From assembly GCA_905116865.2 (NCBI GenBank), contig CAJHNH020002682.1, forward strand, positions 16,001 through 80,000: 64,000 bases of DNA, read 5' to 3'. How positions within the stretch are numbered: position 1 is the stretch's first letter; each line of letters starts with the position of its first letter. Positions 13,201-27,600 of the stretch are shown piece after piece. This DNA comes from Candidula unifasciata. Lineage: Eukaryota; Mollusca; Gastropoda; Stylommatophora; Geomitridae. The translations under genes were made by a program, and so were the position numbers. The notes beneath the pieces were generated by a model. It was given only the letters and a program-made list of their open reading frames with translations, searched no databases and was not told where the DNA came from.

Positions 13201-16200
13201 TTATCATTCTCCTCATTGTCATCGTCACTGACACTATTTCTGACAAACTCATGAGAGAATAATGCAGCTTTTGATTGTTCCAAGTCATTCTCAAGATCCT
13301 TCACCTTTAGACAAAGTCAAGCAAGATAAGTTGTAATTTATAACTAAATCAAATAGAAAATAAAAATTTTATGATTGTTGTAAAGTCTCAGGAACAAAGC
13401 CAAAGATAAGAAAGAAACAGAGGAAGTTTCAAGGTATGAGGATTCAATTTATGGTACAGGGTTTAACTCATTAACTCAGTACTACCCTGCAGAGTGCTGT
13501 CTGCCCAATGAGATCATCGTACAATGTATCAAACTTCACAGGTCTGTGACTATCCTCAGAGATCATCTGTAAGCAATCTTTAAATACCATTTAATGATGG
13601 CTGCAAATTTATCAAGGACAAAACACCAGTTTTAAACTGAATTTGTATAATCATATAAAGTCATTTTTTCTTAAACTGTGATCATGCAAGAAAGGACTAG
13701 GACACCTCCATTTTAATTAAAGGGCAGCATCCTTGAACATTTCATACAAATTCAAGAAATATATGTTACATGCTTATGTCATTATTTCAAGAATAGAATG
13801 TCTATCATCATCATCATCATCATCCCGTAACACTATATGTTGCTGGGTCACCAGTTTCTGTTGACTGTCTGATCAGCTCTCTCCACCTTTGATGGTCTGT
13901 TGCGATGGACTTCATGGTTGCATGCCTAAGGCCTGTCCAGTTAGGTTCTGTAACCAGCTCTTTCTTGGTCTGCCTCTTCTCTTCTTTCCCTCTACTGAGC
14001 ACTGCAGTATTGTTTTTGAGAGGCCGTTAGATCTTATTACATGTCCATAAAAAAGAATTTTTTGCCGTTTCACTGTAGTTAACAGAGGTTCATAGTTGCC
14101 AATGTGGTGCATAATTTTATGGTGAACGTCTTCGTTTTTATATGTTCTGTATTTATGGAATCTTTCTTTTTACTTCCCACACACAGTGCAAAATGTTATA
14201 TATTTAGTTAATAGCATTGTTAATGCAGTGCAAGTACGTACTCTACTTGTCAGACAAATTTTGTTGTTGTCCTCTCTATTGCTACTGTTAATATTCACAA
14301 ACTTTTCACAGCCACTGTGCAACATACTTATCAGCAGAACACATGAGTTCAAACCTTTATAAAAGCTTAAGGCAAATAACATCTATTAAGTTTAAGACAA
14401 GCAGGCCAATTTTACCTTCTTCTTACCCCACACCTTTTACAAATTACCTATATATTCACTATTATGAGTGCCATTTTCATTTTGCAGTAAATTATTATAT
14501 GAATACTGAACACATACACAGCAGAAAGCAGAAAAGGGGGGGGGGCATTGGGGGGCAAGTGTGTTGGGGGGGGGGGGGGGGGGGGGGAGATCAACATACA
14601 GAGTTGGTAGAAAGAGAAATGAGACAGATGTCTTACCTTAGTTTCTGTTGCAACAATGTGCCTGGATAATCCATTCACTACATCCTCCAGATCTTGTCTC
14701 TCTTTCATCAGCTGCTGTGTCTCAGCCGTCAGTTGCCTGACAGTTATTTCTAGATCTTCAGTTTCAGTTCCTTTCACAGGGCCACTCTCTGATTTCACTT
14801 CATTGTTATTTGAGACTTGCTGTTCTAATGTTTCTTTATCTTTCAGCAATTCAGCGAATTCCATTTCTAACTGTAACATTGTAAAATTGAATTAAACAGC
14901 TATTTTTATATTAGGAGTGGAATAAAATATACTGGGGCTTGCACAATGAACAATGTTATATCAAAAGAATTGAACAATGTAGGTTTGAATTTCATGCTAG
15001 ACACATTGACATGTACTGACAGGCACACACAAATGCAGGTTCAGGCTCCCACGGAGATGCATTTTATTTCAAAACTGACCTTGGTTGCCATGCCAGTTCA
15101 GCTTAAAATGGCTGCTAGATCCATATTTTTAGACTAATTGGAACTTGATGAGTGATGTGATCAACAGCATGTCAGCCGACTTTACTTCCCAAGATATTTT
15201 ATGTCCCCTAGGAATGGTCAACCTGGAAGCCTAAGTAAATTAATGATAAAAATCTGTCCTGATGCAGATTTGAACCCCGGAGCTTCGAGAAAGCAAATAA
15301 GTTTCTAAGCAATGTAGTGAATGTGTTCAATAGAAACATGAGTTCTCAGCATACAATAATAAGTGTTTTCAGGAACAACTAAACACATGGCAAACTAATA
15401 TGGCCCTTGTCACTGGCAGTTTCTCTGGCCAGTATTTATTTCAGGTGACCGTTTGTCAAATTTTCTACTGGCCGGACAGAAATGTGATTTCTGTTGTAGA
15501 TTCATTCTTGTGGTATTGTAGATTCATGTATTGTACTGATAAAGGCTTTCTAGCAACAATGTTCACCTGTCTTTCATGATACTGTGAAGCTGACTGCTTC
15601 TGCTTTTTGTATGGTTTTTTCTTTAAATGATAATTGCATGTAAAAGTAGAGGGCGTCTTGTAAAATTTCAAACAATTATTACGCATAATTATGTATACAA
15701 ATGTACTTTTCAAAATTTCATGAACACAATTATTTTTTTTGGGGGGGTACCTTTTCTGACAGGTAAAATCTAATAACAGTGCAACATAAGGTGTGGAAAA
15801 GAATAATACATTGCAATCAATATAATCTTCCCCCAATAAAGAGAAGACCCACTGCCTACCCAAAAGCATGCCGTAAAAGTCAAATAATTTGGAGCTTCCT
15901 TCTAAGTCGGAGTGCATTTGCCTGAGGGGTAAGGAACCAGCAGTCTGCACACAAATGTCAGATCTGTAAAATGGATGCACATGCAACACTCAGGTTCTGG
16001 AACAGGACAGCAGTCCAAAAGTGGATGAACAACCAGAACTTTCTGTCAGAGTTTACAGCTGGTGAATGCGAAGAAGAAGAATATAATCTCCAATGATTAC
16101 CTGGCTGTACTCTAGCTGAAGTGCTTCATGCTGCTGACAAACGGGCTCCATTTCCTCCAGGTCAGTCATAAGTTGGTCTCTCTGGCTAGTCAACTGATTC

Positions 16201-19200
16201 ACAGACTCATTCAGGCTCTGAATCTCTTCCAGGAGTATATTATGATCATGCTGCAGAGAAAGAGACATGATTACACAGCCTGGACTTGTTTAGAAAGGCA
16301 GCAGCTCTAGGTTCAACCCCTAGGAGTGGCAGAAGTATTATTATTTTCAGTTAATAAAACTCTAGAGTTGAACCAGTCTTATAACATGCATACTATATAA
16401 TTTTAAAAAATTCTGATAATAGTCTGAGAAAGATAGGCAATGAGAAGAGGAACTGGATAACCAAACTCATAATGCAATGAGAGAATCTAAACTTTAAAAG
16501 TTTCAATAATGTCTTTTTCCTCTTTCGCCAAAGTGATGCGTTTTGTTGTGCCTGTTAACAGTATTGCTGCGATGTTTGCACATTATGGCCAATACATTCA
16601 ACTTCTCGGGCATTTGTAATCCAGGTAAGTTTTGACAAAAATACCTTAACAATCTTCTTGCAGGGACAAACAAGTATCCTTAAGTATGTGTGTGACAGAT
16701 GCTTTGGTTTTGTAGTTGCTAGACTTGCACATTTGGCACAAAGGTCCTGAGTTTGAATCCACACCAAGACAGGGTTTTTTTTTTGAAAAATTAACCTGGC
16801 ACCCAGGCTGATGTAGGCTAAAATGGCTACCGGGTACACAAGATGATTTATTGTAGATGACTACTATCTTGTGAAAAATGTGATCATTTCTAACAAATAC
16901 TGATTAAAAACTGTGAGGAATTGTATGGAAACAAAAGATGTCCTGAACTGGCACAATTGTGAACTATTCACTGTAAGGAACCTGAGACAGCTAGACAACA
17001 TCTGCAAAGAATGTATACTTCAAAAATGTGTTTAAGAGCTTACTCTCTGCCATAACAGGTGTGTTTAGTGGTTGGTTTATGGTTAGTTTTTTCATTCTGT
17101 GCAGATATTCTCAGAACTTTTCTGCTTTACTTCATTTGAGAGATATTATCTGTTGGCAGTCATTCCAGAAGTTACTACCTCAAAACTGTTTGTTGTTTGA
17201 ATATTGTGTAGGTATTGTTTTTGAAACTAACCAGGATGACAAATGCTCATTTACATCACTCAGACAAACAAGGAAGAAGTAATCAAAACTATTTTATAGT
17301 GTAGTTTCTCTGACTGTGTAATGAGGTGGGTTTTCCAGTGCCTTTTCTCACCGCCCATCTTTCCTAGACTTTTCTCAGAACATTCTTAAATCATATGCTA
17401 TGTATATTATAAGACTGGATCACCCCAGAATTTTATTAGTTAACAAAAGAACAATGCTGCCACTCCTAGGGGTGAGTTGGCTCTCTGGCTAAGTCGATGC
17501 GAACGCTTTGTAATGCTGGATGCCAGGTTCGATCCCAGCTGTGGGCCATGCGCCTTGTGTTGGTTTCGACAGTGGTATCAAAACAGCCGACCGTCCAGAA
17601 AGCAATGGCAAACTACTGGCCATAAATTTGCCTAGAAAAACCACACAACAGCCGGGAGCTATGGAGATTGATTCTGCAACATCCTGTAAAGGATACTCAA
17701 CTAACCTAACCTAGGGGTGAAACTCAAATCTGCTGCCTTTGTAAACAAGTATGACATCTGTTTTAAAAATAGTTAATAGTATAGGCATAAACCAACAAAT
17801 AGGCCCTAAGGAAATATGTTAAAAAGTACATAATTTTTTTCTTATCTTTAAAGATGCACTTTGATAAACTAAAAAATTTATTTTTGGCCTAATATCTGTG
17901 TCTCATCAAGCAGTGTAAGATATAGCTTAAGTGTGTAGTATGTAAGAAATTAATAATAAGCAGTGTTTTACCTTCAGTCTTTGTGAAGTTAATTCGTAGT
18001 CTGCACACCTCTGTTGCAGGATATCCCTCTCCTCTAGCAATCTGGCAACTTCACCTACTTTGCTGGCGACTGTAACACTCCGTTTCAGCTCTTCAATTTC
18101 TGACTGCGCTGTCTGGTATTTTTCCTGCATTTTTTCCAGCTCATGGACTATTTTTTTAAGATTTTCATGAAGTTCATTATTATCTGTGAGCAACAGTTCA
18201 TTTTCGGAAATGACATCATTTTTCTCTTTCAGTGCTGCCTCTAGTTCATCATGCAAGGCATCTTTCTCTGTCTGATTGTTGGATTACAAAAAAATGTGAA
18301 TAAACTGTTAGATGTAAGACATTAATTAAATTTACATTATTTTTTTTTTAAACATGCATCACATTTTACATAACTTCAGAATGGTAGCACTGTTCACTAC
18401 CAGTGTTTGCATAATTATCTGCAAATAACATGCATCACATTTTACATAACTTCAGAATGGTAGCACTATTCACTACCAGTGTTTGCATAATTATCTGCAA
18501 ATAACATGCATCACATTTTACATAACTTCAGAATGGTAGCACTATTCACTACCAGTGTTTGCATAATTATCTGCAAATAACATGCATCACATTTTACATA
18601 ACTTCAGAATGGTAGCACTGTTCACTACCAGTGTTTGCATAATTATCTGTTCTCCAGTCACATTAAAAATTAGATTTAAAAAACTGATGCTTGATGTTTT
18701 GCTTTCTGGGATTCCAAAAGTTTCATCCGTCTCTGCTGGACTTTGACCTAAATTGAGATAAAAGTGAAAGATGATATTCCAACTAAATGAGTAGGAAAAG
18801 AATGGTGTGACTTGGATCCCTGGATTAAGTCTCTTGTCCCCAACAAACTCCAAGGCTGTCACTGAACACCCCCTTCTCAAAGGAGGATTAACACTGTGAG
18901 GTAACCTATCAGACACTATTCTTCCAGGCTCCAAGTATAAATCTAGTCCAGGACAAAGTCATAAAGAGGCAGATATAGTCAGCAATGAAATCTTTGATTG
19001 CTAGTATTAAAATCGGTCAACTATGGCCATGATTCTTCTCCACATCCAAGTGCTAGTTTCCTGTGAACAGGGTATACAATTAAAGTCTGGCTGAGAAAGT
19101 ACAACTTGAAGTAGAAGTTAATCCTGGTCCAGAAAATGTTGTATTCAAGTTGGATGTGAAACATCCTTATATAATAAATGAGAAAGAAGAAGAAGAAAAT

Positions 19201-21881
19201 CAAAGTCTGGGTACAATCATGCCCAGCAATACTTACAGCTAGATGGTCATAATCCGCCTGCAGATTATCCCCAGCCTTGAGAATAGCATCAAATGTTACC
19301 CTGAGTTTCTCTAACTCTTCTGTGAGGTGTCCACACTGTGTTCTCAGTTGCTGATTTTGGGCTTGTAGGAACTCTTCTTTTGTCATGTCACGGCCTTCAA
19401 CAAAACCTTCCTCATCAAAGTTTACCTCCTAAAATAAAGTCGGGCATCATCAGTATTTTAATTTCCAAGAAACATTCCTCATCAAAGTTTACTTCCTAAA
19501 ATATAATCAGGCATTATCAGTATTTTAATTTCCCCAAAACCTTCCTCATCAAAGTTTACCTCCTAAAATACAATCAGGCATTATCAGTATTTTAATTTCC
19601 CCGAAACCTTCCTCATCAAAGTTTACCTCCTAAAAACAATCAGGCATTATCAGTATTTTAATTTCCACAAAACCTTCCTCATCAAAGTTTACCTCCTAAA
19701 AACAATTAGGCATTATCAGTATTTTAATTTCCACAAAACCTTCCTTCCTCATCAAAGTTTACCTCCTAAAAACAATCAGGCATTATCAGTATTTTAATTT
19801 CCACAAAACCTTCCTCATCAAAGTTTACCTCCTAAAATACAATCAGGCATTATCAGTTATTTTAATTTCCACAAAACCTTCCTTCCTCATCAAAGTTTAC
19901 CTCCTAAAATACAATCAGGCATTATCAGTATTCTAATTTCCCACTTCCTCATCAAAGTTTAAACCTTCGGGCATCATCAAGTTTAACACTCCTCATCAAA
20001 GTTTACCTGCAACAGGCATTATCAGTATTTTAATTTCCACAAAACCTTCCTCATCAAAGTTTACCTGCTAAAATACACTCAGGCATTATCAGTATTTTTA
20101 ATTTCCACAAAACCTTCCTCATCAAAGTTTACCTGCTAAAAATACAATCAGGCATTATCAGTATTTTTAATGTCCACAAAACCGTCCTCATCAAAGTTTA
20201 CCTGCTAAAATACAATCAGGCATTATCAGTATTTTAATTTCCATGAAACCTTCCTCAGCAAAATTTAAATACAGAATCACACTGTCCATATTTGCATTGA
20301 TTTAAAACCATCCTTTTCAAAGTTTACTTCCCAAAACACAATAATGTCAGTATTCTCATTTTAACATAACACTCATTCACAAAGTTACCTCCTGAATCAT
20401 AAGACAGCATTAAGATTTTTAACTGCCACAACAGACTTTCAGATTCTTACATTCCAGCTCACTTCGAGTTATTCATAATGTAAAGTTATTGTAAATTAGC
20501 GTATCTACAAGTGTCTACTACATTAGGGAATGCAGTGAATACATATCATAAGAGGGCGGCGTCCGTGGCTAAGGCATTGCGAGTCCGACTCGTAAGCCAG
20601 CATACCGCGATCGAAACCCACTGCAGGCTGCGTGGATTTTTGTCGTGGTATGGAACGTCACAGGTCGACCCAGCCTAAAATGGGTACCAGGATGGACTGT
20701 CCTGGGAAAGTAAAGACAGCTGGCGTAATGCTGACCACATTACCCACAGAGTGCTTGCTGATGGTCTGTAAAAATATGGGACGCTCTGCCCATATGCGCC
20801 GAAAGGCGTGAAAAGGGATCTTTACTTTTTTTTTTTATATAATACTCATAACTACTTAAATAGAAATTATTGTTGATAATAGTTACACATATTTTTTATT
20901 TATTACAACTAGAAAATCTAAAACTTGCAACTTTAAAACGATAAAAATAACGTTAAGAAATCATCAAGATTTATCGCCAAAATTCTCAATGTGGATTCCA
21001 GAGCCTCATTGTGGAAAAACAAGAACAGACTCACTACCTCCTCAACAAGCATGTCATAAGAGTCAACTAATTGGGGGTTTCCTTCTAAGTCGGAGTGCAT
21101 CTGCCTTAGAGGCAAGGGACCAACAATATGCATAAAATTAAGTCAGATCTGTTAAAAGGATGAGCATGCAAAAATCAGATTCTGGAACAAAACTAAAGTC
21201 CTGAGGTAGACAAACAACCAGAACTTCCGCTGGAGTTTACAACTGGTGAACGCAAAGGAGAAGATTACCAGAATCACAAGTAAACTAAAACCAACCTCAA
21301 AATTTCTGCTGGCTGCCAGGATGGCATCCAGCCTCTCAGCTTCTGTTGGTTCATCCCTGGCAACTGCCAGCTGTTCTTGAAGAGATAATACTGCTTGTTT
21401 GAGAGATTCTACCTCATGGTTCAGTGTGTTGTTCTGGTATAACAATTCCTCTTGATTAACTGCTGTCTTGAGTTTTTCTGTTTCTAGATGTTCACTGAAC
21501 TGTAACAAACATATATATTTATAAATGTGTACAGGGGCAAACAAAACTGTATAGAATGTATGACTGCACCTGTATGAGTATAAAAACGTCTCACTGTTTA
21601 AACAATTTTTCCACTGTCCCGATGGAGATGGTACTGTCAGCTCAGAAAACCACTGAACAATGGCCAAAACACAAAGAGAAAATACCCAATTATTTCTTAT
21701 ACAAAAAGCTGGTATAAATGTTTGTTTAGTTCTGGAGGGGAAGATTTAAAAAAACCCTCACCAAGTACCAAACACATTTTCATAAAACATCCCTGACATC
21801 AATAATTCTTTTAATTTACAATATATGTTATTCCTTGGTCATCCCCTCCTCAACCCTTAGTGTGTAGGATAGAAGGTCGTC

Positions 21882-21916
<35 letters not shown>

Positions 21917-24617
21917 TACATACATATATATATACAGATATATATATATAGATATATACGCACGTGCACACACACACACATGCACGCACACACACACACA
22001 CAATACTGACTGACTGTGCCTTATGGATAAATTAACTCTTGGATTCACACTATCATATAGATATACTCATTTGGGAAACTGACCCTTGAATACATACATC
22101 TCTTATATTTAAAGTAAGCCATGGTGGTGCATTTTCCAGCATGCATGTCTTTGCCCAGTTGAGATGTTTCTGAATCCTCACCAAAGGCAGAATTTTTTTT
22201 TCCTAGACTGACATGGTTCTCAAGTCATCCAATTCTCAGATGAGGACCCGAAAATTTATGGGAAGTCAGTTTCTTACTAAAACCCACAGGGGCACATAAA
22301 TAATGGCAGACCAAAAACACATGGAGAAGGGAGCTGCAGTGTGAAGTTAAAAAGTGAGCTACATGCAATAGTGAAGGACAGAATACTTGGCATGAGTTAC
22401 ACGCAATAGCGAAGGAAAAGAATGACTTGGCATGAGTTGGTTGAGGGCCTAGGATCCACTGGGAGATTAATTTTATTTGATTTGATTTGATTCAAGAACT
22501 GACATCACAGCACTCGGGGAATTCTCATATCCCATCTTCAGGAGCCAACGAAGAGTTCCGATACTAATGGTGCCAGTAGCATTCTGATTAAACGTCCGTT
22601 CTTGCCTTTCCTCTGAGCCTCGAGCATTCCACTAAGTTGTGCAAAGCCAGCCAGTCTGCCCGCCTGTACATTTCCCAATACACCGGCGTGACCAGGTAAA
22701 ATAATTCAGACAATACTCCTCACCCGTGTCCTCTGCAGCGAGGCACGCTCCTCTGCACGAAGCATGCATGTCCTGATCTTCCTCAGCATGCTTTCTGAGT
22801 CAGTTACTATTACGATGTGTGTGTGTGTCATGTTCTCTAACCAGAGGAAAGCTGCGGTGACCGCCTCCACCTCCATTCTTAATCTGGATGTTGTGGTAGC
22901 AAAGGGTGGTCTGTGTCTGCAGCTGCCCTGAGATAAGACTTCGCCTGCAGCATCTTGTCAGCAAACCAAGGATGTATCGCATACACTGGAGTGTCTCTGG
23001 TGCAACCCAGAATGACCCGCAGAGCTGTGTTATGTATGGGCTCTAGTTTGTCCATCTGACTTTGAGACAGTAAGCAGTCCCAGGCCATAATCAACCACTG
23101 ACAGGATCAGGTGCTGATATAGTGTGAAAAGCATTCTCTGCTGCAGCCATAGTTTTACGTGCAGTGTAAATGATCAAATCCTCTGAATATCAAGTGGTCT
23201 AGCATCAAGCATACAATAGACCCCAAAACACAAAAATGTTGAATGTTGAATTAAGAATCGACATCATAGCACTCAATATACTCCAATAAGCACTCCATCC
23301 CTATCTTCAGCAGCAAACGAAGAGTTCCAATTCTGATGGTACCAGTAACTGTCTGATTGTATATCCATCTCGCCTTTCCCCTGAGTGTTGAGCATCGGTC
23401 AGATTCCCTGGTAACTCCTCGCAGTGCCATTCTCATCAGACCATACTGATCTATTTGCGCTTTCACATTGCTCACTCGCTCACAATGTCTAGCTTGTCAT
23501 ACATCAGTTTACTACTAAGTTGTACAGAACCAGCCAGTCTATCTATCTGCTCATTTCCCAACACACCGGCATGACATGGAGAGAATATCCAAAGGATGCT
23601 AACTACCCGGGACCTCTGAAGTGATGCTTGCCACTCTGCATGGAGCATACCTGTCTCCATCTTTCTCTGCATGCTCTGTGAGTCAACTACAATCACAGCA
23701 TGTGTGTACAGCTGATTCTCAAGCCAGCGCAATGCAGCTGTGACTACCTCCATCTCCATTCTTAAACTAGACGTTGTGATATCATATGCTAGGCTTTGTT
23801 GCACTAAGTGATGTCCATTCGCTTTTGCTATAAACCACCATGCACTTCGTCTGCCCCTCAACACAGAGCCATCTGTATAGATAATTATATCAATTGGGTG
23901 GGAATCGTCATAAATCATTTGTTGAACTTCTAATTCTGCAGCACCAGCTGGCCAGTCCCTGCACTCACGATAATAAGAATCCTATACTCTGAAAATCTGC
24001 TTGGACACTGACCAACTCCTCACACCCGCACAAATTTATCCGATTGTGTCTTCAGCTTGCGCCATCCAAGACCTTCCTCTTTTCAAAACACAAGATGGTA
24101 CATAAGTTTACTTTTTTTTTTTTAAAACTATGGATACATCCCAGTATCTTAGTAGTGCTTTTGTCTGCCAAGATTGGATGCAATCCTGTGAGCTGAAGGT
24201 AATGAAGACCACCCTTTCTTTCATCCATCATGACCACCCAAAGGGCCTAAGGTTGCAGTGATCTTATAAAAATGGGTACTAGGCAATTTTTAGTACTTTT
24301 TTTGGAAATTATCAGGAAAGGTACGGTGGGAAATGAACATGCACCACATATATTATTACCTGTGAGGAAGGTTAAAAGATATGTGAGGACGTAAAAGATA
24401 TGTAAAGCTTTAACAATCAACAGCCAAACAGCAGAACCTTTTATAAAAAATGTACTGAAATTTGTGATTTCTCAGAAACTACCTTGAATTATGTTTACTG
24501 TGATGTTCATCCATCACAAGTGATAAAGACCACCCTTTCTTTCATCCGTCATGAAACTATAGTTGACTGACTGTGAGCTGAAGGTGATGACGACCACCCT
24601 TTCTTTCATGTGCGGCT

Positions 24618-24659
<42 letters not shown>

Positions 24660-27600
24660 AGCTGTGTGTCTAAATGTATATGGGGTTGTACGCGTGTGTT
24701 TTAAAGCGAATGTCTGTGTGGGTGACTGTGTGTATAAGTGCGTGTGTGTGTATGTGTGTATGTATGTGTGTGTATGTATGTATGTATGTATGTATGTATG
24801 TATGTATGTATGTATGTATGTGTGTGTGTGTGCATGTTCGTATGTATGTGGATGTATGTGTGTATTGGGTGCCTGTGTGTGTGTGCGAGTGAATGGGTGT
24901 GCGCGAGGTGTGCGCACATATTTTACCACCCATGCTTTTGTTTTTGACTTGATATTCATAATATGCATATTATTACATGAACATAACATGCTTTATTAAT
25001 TAAATACAACTGCTGTGTGAAAGATGGGAGTTTGGAAGGGCCGAATGTAAGACAGGCCTGCGTGCCTTGTAACCCTTTGAAAAAAAAGTTCATTCGTTCG
25101 TTCGTTCCTTCATCTGTCATGAAAAATAAAGTTGACTGTCTGTGAACTGGAGGTGATGAAGACCACCCTTTCTTTCATCCATCATGAAACTAAAGTTGAC
25201 TGACTGTGAACTGGAGGTGATGAAGACCACCCTTTCTTTCATCCATCATGAAACTATAGTTGACTGTCTGTGAACTGGAGGTGATGAAGACCACCCTTTC
25301 TTTCATCCATCATGAAACTATAGTTGACTGTCTGTGAACTGGAGGTGATGAAGACCACCCTTTCTTTCATCCATCATGAAACTATAGTTGACTGTCTGTG
25401 AACTGGAGGTGATGAAGACCACCCTTTCTTTCATCTATAATGAAACTATAGTTGACTGTCTGTGAACTGGAGGTGATGAAGACCACCCTTTCTTTCATTT
25501 ATCATGAAACTATAGTTGATTGTCTGTGAGCAGGAGGTGACTTATAAGCCCAATATGGGGCTGGAAGGAGGACAATGAGAGCAGAGAACAGTGTCTGTAG
25601 GTAAAACACCTGTTATACAGGTCTTTCTTACCTGCCTGAATTGTTCAGCTACATGTTTTCTAGATGCCTGGCAAGTCACAGTGCCTCTTCCACTAGATGT
25701 TTGCCATATGGTCCAGTCTTGTGCAACAGCTTTCCAAGTGTCAGGTTTATACTGAAGGCTTCAAGTTATGCTTTAAGTGTGTCCTTGAAGTTGTTTTTTG
25801 TGGCTACCATGAAAGCGTCTACTTTCCTGTATCTCACCCTACAAGATTATTTTTGGGAGCCGATGGTCTGGCAAGTGGATGACGTGACCTGCTCATTGAA
25901 TCTGTAACTGCATCAGGATGGTATCAATGCTTGGAATGCTAGCTCCAGTATGACAGTTTCTAGAATCATCTCTTGCCACTAGATTTTCAGTATTTTTATT
26001 AGCCTATTTGCTAACATTTAAAGATAATCCTTTTTCTCCAAATCCTCATCCAAAATCTTATCTACAAATGTTTGTGGATGATTCTACTATAAAAAACGGC
26101 CATAAACATGTCTTCCAATATTTACAACATAAAAAATAGCAACTTTCTCATAATCTATAGAAGGCCAGAAACAAATTTGTTACTAGACATTATAATTTAG
26201 CTTGAAACAAGCTGGAAAGTTCTACTGACCTGTTCTTCAAGCTGCTCTCTTTCCAGCAAGACAGCCCTCATTTGCTGTGCATATAGACTATTTCCATCAG
26301 CTGATGACTCTAAACTGGTAGCTGGTTTACCAACAGTCTGGTTAAAGCATGAATATTGAAACAAATAAACAGAATGAAATGACAATAATTAGACAAACCA
26401 AAAATCAAGAAATATCTTACTGAAAAGTCTGGTGTTTCTGTTGACATGTTCAATTCTCCTTTAACTTTTGTAGCTATGATCATGAAAAACAGCCCTACAA
26501 ACAATGTCTAACATTGATTCACTGACATCCCCCATGTGGGTTCCAGGGAAATAGACCCATTGATTCCCTAACAAGCATGTCCTAAAAGGTGGTTAATTAG
26601 AGGTGTTTCTCTCGAAGTTCAATTGCGCCTGCTTGAGAGATGTAAAATGGATGTGCACATAAAACTCAAATTCCGGAAAAATAACAAAGTCTAGAAGTGG
26701 ATGAAAAACCAGAACTTTTCACTAAAGTTGACAGCTGATGAACACTAACAAGAAGAACAACAAGTTATATATGTAATCTGCCATTTGTAAAATGATTTGC
26801 TTCTCTATTTCACATTAATTTTGTTTGGTTCACCAATCAAATAAACTGCAATGTTATTTTGGAAAAACATAGGAGCATTAAAAAATATACTGATGGGATG
26901 GAAGATGTATATGTAGCATTACTTCCATTTGAAAATCCTCATGTGATGAGTATCCACTGTTTAAGCAAATTAACTTCAGAGTTAATAAATGACTTGTATT
27001 GGTTCACTGTCTTCAGTATCAACCAGAGTCTTACACCTTTTATTTCACCGCTGTATCAACTGAATACAGACATTCTTAGATAGAGCTGTTTTACTGTTCT
27101 TTTGCTGATAACTTTCAAAGACTGAACAAATAATATAAAGTTTATTTTGATATGTCAGCATCTGTGGTGTAGGGGATCGTGAACATAGTTTCACAAACCT
27201 GTCATTTCAGGGTTCGATGTCAGCTACAGATGATTTAGTGATACACCTGTTTGAGTTGATTCTGACAAAGTAGGAAACTTGAACACAACAGGCAATACAT
27301 ATGGAGTTGGTTGTTCTGTAACCAACATGCAACTAACTTTGTTAAATCATTATCATCCTCATCATCATAAATCACTTCTGCCGTTAAGTGTCGTGGGGAG
27401 GAATAATTTGTGATCCAGTGCACGTTGGCTGCCACTGGCTATTGTCATGCCGTGAAGACGTAGAATGTCTTTAATGTTGTCGATCAATGTTTTCCGCGGC
27501 CGTCCTCTTGCTCTTGTAGCTGATCTTCTGAGATGTAGTGCTTGTGATGGTATTTGATCTTGCGGCATTCTAAAAAGATCTTTATATAAATCATTATATA

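Noticed and set aside
13803..13822. Trinucleotide ATC run as a possible disease-type repeat or CRISPR-like feature
   Set aside because: It is the ordinary 3' tail of an APE-type LINE; similar tails end the copies at 8810, 27360 and 48035. No CRISPR-type array occurs in the window.
15465..15989. 174-codon open frame on the minus strand, and similar RQMHSDLEG frames at 20933-21133
   Set aside because: The shared RQMHSDLEG string is the family E repeat read in one frame; composition is non-coding.
24610..24999. Long open frames on both strands over the GT/GTAT repeat
   Set aside because: Products are simple Cys/Val or His/Thr repeats from a microsatellite.
26420..26475. Candidate exon on the minus strand (KGELNMSTETPDFS) ending at a good gtaaga donor
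   Set aside because: No acceptor gives a start phase compatible with exon 13's end; every choice breaks frame between exons 13 and 14.
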